From positions 1 through 10,074 of the forward strand of contig LT636334.1 of the NCBI GenBank assembly GCA_900128565.1: DNA of 10,074 bases. The letters run 5' to 3'. The stretch comes from Stramenopiles sp. TOSAG23-6. Taxonomy: Eukaryota; Sar. Below the pieces are notes generated by a model that was given only the letters and a program-made list of their open reading frames with translations, ran no database searches and was not told where the DNA came from. Positions 7,960 through 10,074 of the stretch are shown here, piece after piece. Positions within the stretch are counted from its first letter, which is position 1. Every line of letters starts with the position of its first letter. The position numbers and the translations under genes were made by a program.

Positions 7960-9617
7960 GACATTGCAACCACTGTGGACATTCATCCATTCTTGTACCA
8001 TACTATTAGTAAATGGCTTGGTACATGCGCCTTTTTGCTCTACACACATTGCTCCACATGCACTTGCATAAATTTTGAAAAAATATTGTTTTTATTAAAA
8101 GAAATCGTTAGCATTAGCTACTCCGGATCAATCTAAAATTACAAAGAAAAACAAAAAAAAAAGGACAGAAACAAAAAACAAAGAAAAACAAAAAAAAGGA
8201 CAGAAACAAAAAACAAGCATATGAAAACATAATCAAACTACTTAAATATAAAGAAAAAGACGAAACATCATTTATCGCTTCACTTCAAGGTGACAAAAAA
8301 GGAGTTCAAAAACGTATTGAAGCAATGTACAAAATTTCGTACGAAATAAAAACATCAAATTCGAAATTAAAATGAAAACGTACATACACCAGAGCATTAT
8401 GAAGCGTCTCATTGGAAGCATTATTTCGTGCAGGTAACCAAATATGCAAAAAACCTGCATTAAAAGCATCACCAGCTCCAGTAGAATCCACTTCCACCAC
8501 CCCTTTGAAAGGAGAGCAACGAAAAAAAAATCTTCCCTTTTTATTGACAATACCAAATACAGTGAAACATATTTCAAAAAAAAAAATTGTTAGGAATTTT
8601 TGTACGAAAAAAAAAAAATATTTCAAAAAAAAATTGTTAGGTACGAAATTTCGTACGAAAAAAAAATCGAAATGAAAAATGAAAACGAACGATAGCACTG
8701 CCGCGTTTATCTAATTTAATGATGCAGATGCGTTCACGAATTGAATGCATTGAATTTTCTTGCTTATCTGTAGAACAAGAATTATTTTTCATCATCATAT
8801 CTAACAATTTATTAAGGACAGATAATAAAACACTCTCTGAAGTAGGGTTAGGGTTAGTACTATGACTTTTTAAAGTATCTTTAGGGTTAGGGTTAGAAGG
8901 AGTCGTTGAAGCAGTTAAATTAGTATTTGAGATGGCAAACGCTTCACTCTCTGATGGCAAGAAGACAGTGATTAGCTTCAATAATGTATAAATATCTCTT
9001 TCAAACCCAGTCCATTTACCGCTTGCATCATATTGAGGGTCTAGCGACACTGTTAGAGATAAACTATTGTCTGTAATTCGAGTTTTTATAACTTGAGAAA
9101 GAACACCATTTTGTAAACCATTGCAACTGAAATATCCACCAATGTGTAAATGATCTACTCCATTGAATAAATTCCGGTTGACATGTGTCATGTTAAACGC
9201 AGAGACACATCCACGACAACTTACAAAGGCACGTTCTGCTTTGTCATTTACCAGGACCAAACAAGTTGCTTGTGATTCTCCATTCAGTACTATTACACTA
9301 TCTGACGTCAAAACTAATCCCTCAGAAAACAGCTTTGAGAGAACCCAACGACCAAGATTACAACCACCAACAGCACCGAATAGCCTAACACTATGAACAC
9401 CTAATCCGCCAAGCAGTCGTGCAGTGTTACAACAACCACCACCAAGTAATAAATCAACCGAGTGTACCTCTCGGTCTTCACCCCAGGCAGGAATACTTGA
9501 GAGTTGTGAAGTATTAACATCAACAAAAATATCTCCTATACATCCAACTGAAGTTCCCCTGTTTTGGAAATAATACCATTTCCCAAAGAAATACTTCCAA
9601 ATTGTATTCATATACAT
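7921..9617 (-). CDS. Gene D: PfkB/ribokinase-family carbohydrate (or nucleoside) kinase
   Basis: Minus-strand exons 9617-8691, 8554-8384 and 8067-7921 join in phase 0 to 414 residues. The ATG at 9617 precedes CIGDIFVDVN, the usual first strand of PfkB kinases. PfkB signature 1 is LLGGGCCNTARLLGGLG (residues 57-73). Signature 2 is VDSTGAGDAFNAGF, with the catalytic base Asp338; its GAGD forms the anion hole for ATP phosphate transfer to a sugar or nucleoside hydroxyl. The last exon supplies the usual ASACGA helix, so the fold is complete. The substrate cannot be read from sequence. Residues about 232-285 are a low-complexity insertion carrying two telomere-derived SNPNP/TNPNP segments. The last 13 codons and the TAG lie inside the introner-like copy of the opposite strand. 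It is convergent with gene C; an AATAAA on the minus strand near 7827-7822 could serve polyadenylation. Confidence 0.87.
8111..8326 (+). other. Antisense open reading stretch inserted in intron D2 (no start, coding-like)
   Basis: The segment is open on the plus strand for 72 codons (ALATPDQSKITKKNKKK ... YENIIKLLKYKEKDE ... SFIASLQGDKKGVQKRIEAM). It is Lys-rich at first, then of ordinary protein-like composition. It has no ATG near its beginning and no introner ends in this orientation, so it is not supported as a gene here. It may be a captured exon fragment of another gene; I do not recognise a family. Confidence 0.5.
8141..8211. repeat. Two-copy tandem repeat, units 37 and 34 bp
   Basis: Units begin ACAAAGAAAAAC and end GGACAGAAACAAAAA, at 8141-8177 and 8178-8211, differing only by three A in the middle run. 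They lie within the insert of intron D2. Confidence 0.9.
8555..8690 (-). repeat. Introner-like intron D1 with internal tandem duplication (136 nt)
   Basis: Minus strand: starts GTTCGTTTTC at 8690 (GTTCG, not GTACG) and ends CACTGTATTT at 8555. Its second half is present twice in a row: core, CTAAC, T-run and GAAATAT, then a diverged TTTCGTACAAAAATTCCTAAC and T-run and GAAATAT. Phase 0 joins RGSAI to GIVNKKG of the PfkB kinase. Confidence 0.8.
8843..8896. repeat. Two telomeric-repeat blocks inside the PfkB coding exon
   Basis: Plus strand reads TAGGGTTAGGGTTAG at 8843-8857 and TTAGGGTTAGGGTTAG at 8881-8896, separated by 23 bp. On the coding strand they read in frame as TNPNP and SNPNP, within an insertion of the kinase that is variable in the family. 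Confidence 0.9.
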
Positions 9618-9811
9618 GACATTGTTTGAGACAGTGTATACAAAGTAGTCTCAAATTAAATCTCGGAAATCACAAATTGACTTTGACAAATTGACTTTGT
9701 TTGCGTTTGACCGTTTGCAAAATCCTTTCACGTATTTTCGCCGTATTTCGTGTTATTTTCTATAAAAAGTTAATGTAAACAACAAATGATAAAATAATAT
9801 GGTTCAGGTTC
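9618..9811. promoter_or_regulatory. Divergent region between gene D and putative gene E, with a 14-bp tandem duplication
   Basis: The 194-bp gap between the ATG of D (minus) and the first ATG of E (plus) holds an exact tandem duplication of ACAAATTGACTTTG (9672-9685 and 9686-9699), followed by related TTTGCGTTTGACCGTTTGCAAA. No core promoter motif could be assigned. Confidence 0.4.
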
Positions 9812-9989
9812 ATGTGGATGTTCGGCCATCCAGGGGTACTATACGAGACAATTAAAGTATTATTTAATGGTAAAGAAAAAGAGAGTAAATTCAGAAAAAA
9901 ACATTTAATGCAAATTATAAAAACTACCAGTACAGATTTCAATCTCAACCATCTAATAAGTCTGAACATGAATAAAAAGTATCGTGAAA
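9812..9989 (+). CDS. Putative gene E, first exon (partial, unknown function)
   Basis: An open frame from ATG 9812 (MWMFGHPGVLYETIKVLFNG ..., about 59 residues, Lys-rich at the end) runs without a stop into an introner-like sequence whose orientation matches this strand. That orientation match is the main reason to call it an exon, since the other copies follow their host gene. The frame also has open codons upstream of the ATG, so the start is uncertain. No family is recognised. Confidence 0.4.
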
Positions 9990-10074
9990 ATATGTTTTAT
10001 TTTTTTTTCAAATTCGGTTTTTTTTTTGTACGAAAATTTTTACCCAACGATTTTTTTTTTTTAATTTTTTTTTT
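9990..10074 (+). repeat. Introner-like intron E1 (partial, cut by window edge), atypical first base
   Basis: ATATGTTTTATTTTTTTTTC at 9990 aligns with GTATGTTTTATTT of other copies but has A in place of the first G. The core is degenerate (TGTACGAAAATTTTTACCCAAC) with CCCAAC for CCTAAC. The 3' end is outside the window. Confidence 0.6.

Larger units (their letters stand above)
8068..8383 (-). repeat. Introner-like intron D2, interrupted by a 216-bp insert (316 nt)
   Basis: Minus strand: starts GTACGTTTTCATTTTAATTT at 8383, core TTTCGTACGAAATTTTGTAC to 8327, then 216 bp of foreign sequence, then TAACGATTT (8110-8102) and the end CAAAATTTAT at 8068. TAT stands at both junctions. The join (Tyr then Ala-Ser-Ala-Cys-Gly-Ala) restores the conserved PfkB C-terminal helix; the nearest AG acceptor breaks it. 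Confidence 0.85.

Noticed and set aside
7867-8136. Plus-strand open frame of 89 codons after gene C
   Set aside because: It starts inside an introner copy and then runs antisense to the last kinase exon, which has clear PfkB similarity.
8272-8577. Minus-strand frame of 101 codons overlapping the kinase middle exon
   Set aside because: It is a wrong-frame shadow of the exon encoding DSTGAGDAFNAG and extends through intron sequence.
8843-8896. A chromosome end or subtelomere
   Set aside because: The telomeric tracts are only about 15 bp each, lie inside a gene, and genes continue on both sides.
9760-9969. Minus-strand frame of 69 codons
   Set aside because: It is antisense to the putative first exon of gene E, very hydrophobic through reversed A-rich codons, with no family match recognised.
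1-10074. Bacterial or viral origin
   Set aside because: Interrupted genes with phase-consistent introns, F-box and TFIIS-like domains, and telomeric motifs point to a nuclear eukaryotic genome; no capsid, polymerase or integrase gene is seen.

Overview
The window is nuclear DNA of an AT-rich microbial eukaryote. Coding blocks are broken by about ten short introns (mostly 93-112 nt). It carries eukaryote-type domains (F-box, TFIIS-like) and TTAGGG-type telomeric motifs inside the sequence. No rRNA, tRNA, CRISPR or bacterial operon structure was seen. The lineage cannot be fixed from this window. An alveolate or stramenopile protist in which introns spread as repeats is one possibility, and that is inference.

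Layout, left to right: gene A (minus, 2246 to beyond the left edge; at least 543 residues, low-complexity N-terminus, then two CxxC pairs). A divergent promoter region of about 346 bp. Gene B (plus, 2593-3806; 337 residues: TFIIS-central-like helical domain, F-box, zinc ribbon). Gene C (plus, 3989-7793; 1200 residues with four degenerate nucleotide-cyclase homology domains). Gene D (minus, 9617-7921; 414-residue PfkB/ribokinase-family kinase), convergent with C. A second divergent promoter region, then the first exon of a possible gene E (plus, from 9812, running off the right edge).

The most striking thing is not a gene. Nearly every intron is a copy of one repeat: it starts GTAYGTTTT, has a central palindromic core (TTTCGTACGAAATTTTGTAC), then CTAAC, a T-rich tract, GAAATATTTTTT, and ends in a CACAATACAT-like 10-mer. 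There are 11 complete and 2 partial copies, each in the orientation of the gene it interrupts. Cutting from the first G of GTAYG to the last base of the 10-mer joins the flanking reading frames correctly for all ten complete introns inside coding regions. Nine of these ten then end in AT, TT, GT or CT rather than AG. This is an introner-like family with apparently unconventional 3' splice ends.

Several copies are themselves altered. One has a telomeric repeat block in its core, one has a 216-bp antisense open reading stretch at the same point, and two are tandem or composite. One lies in the 3' region of gene C and overlaps the last codons of gene D. The genes look functionally unrelated (possible zinc-binding regulator, possible ubiquitin-ligase or transcription adaptor, cyclase-fold scaffold, sugar or nucleoside kinase); no shared pathway is evident.
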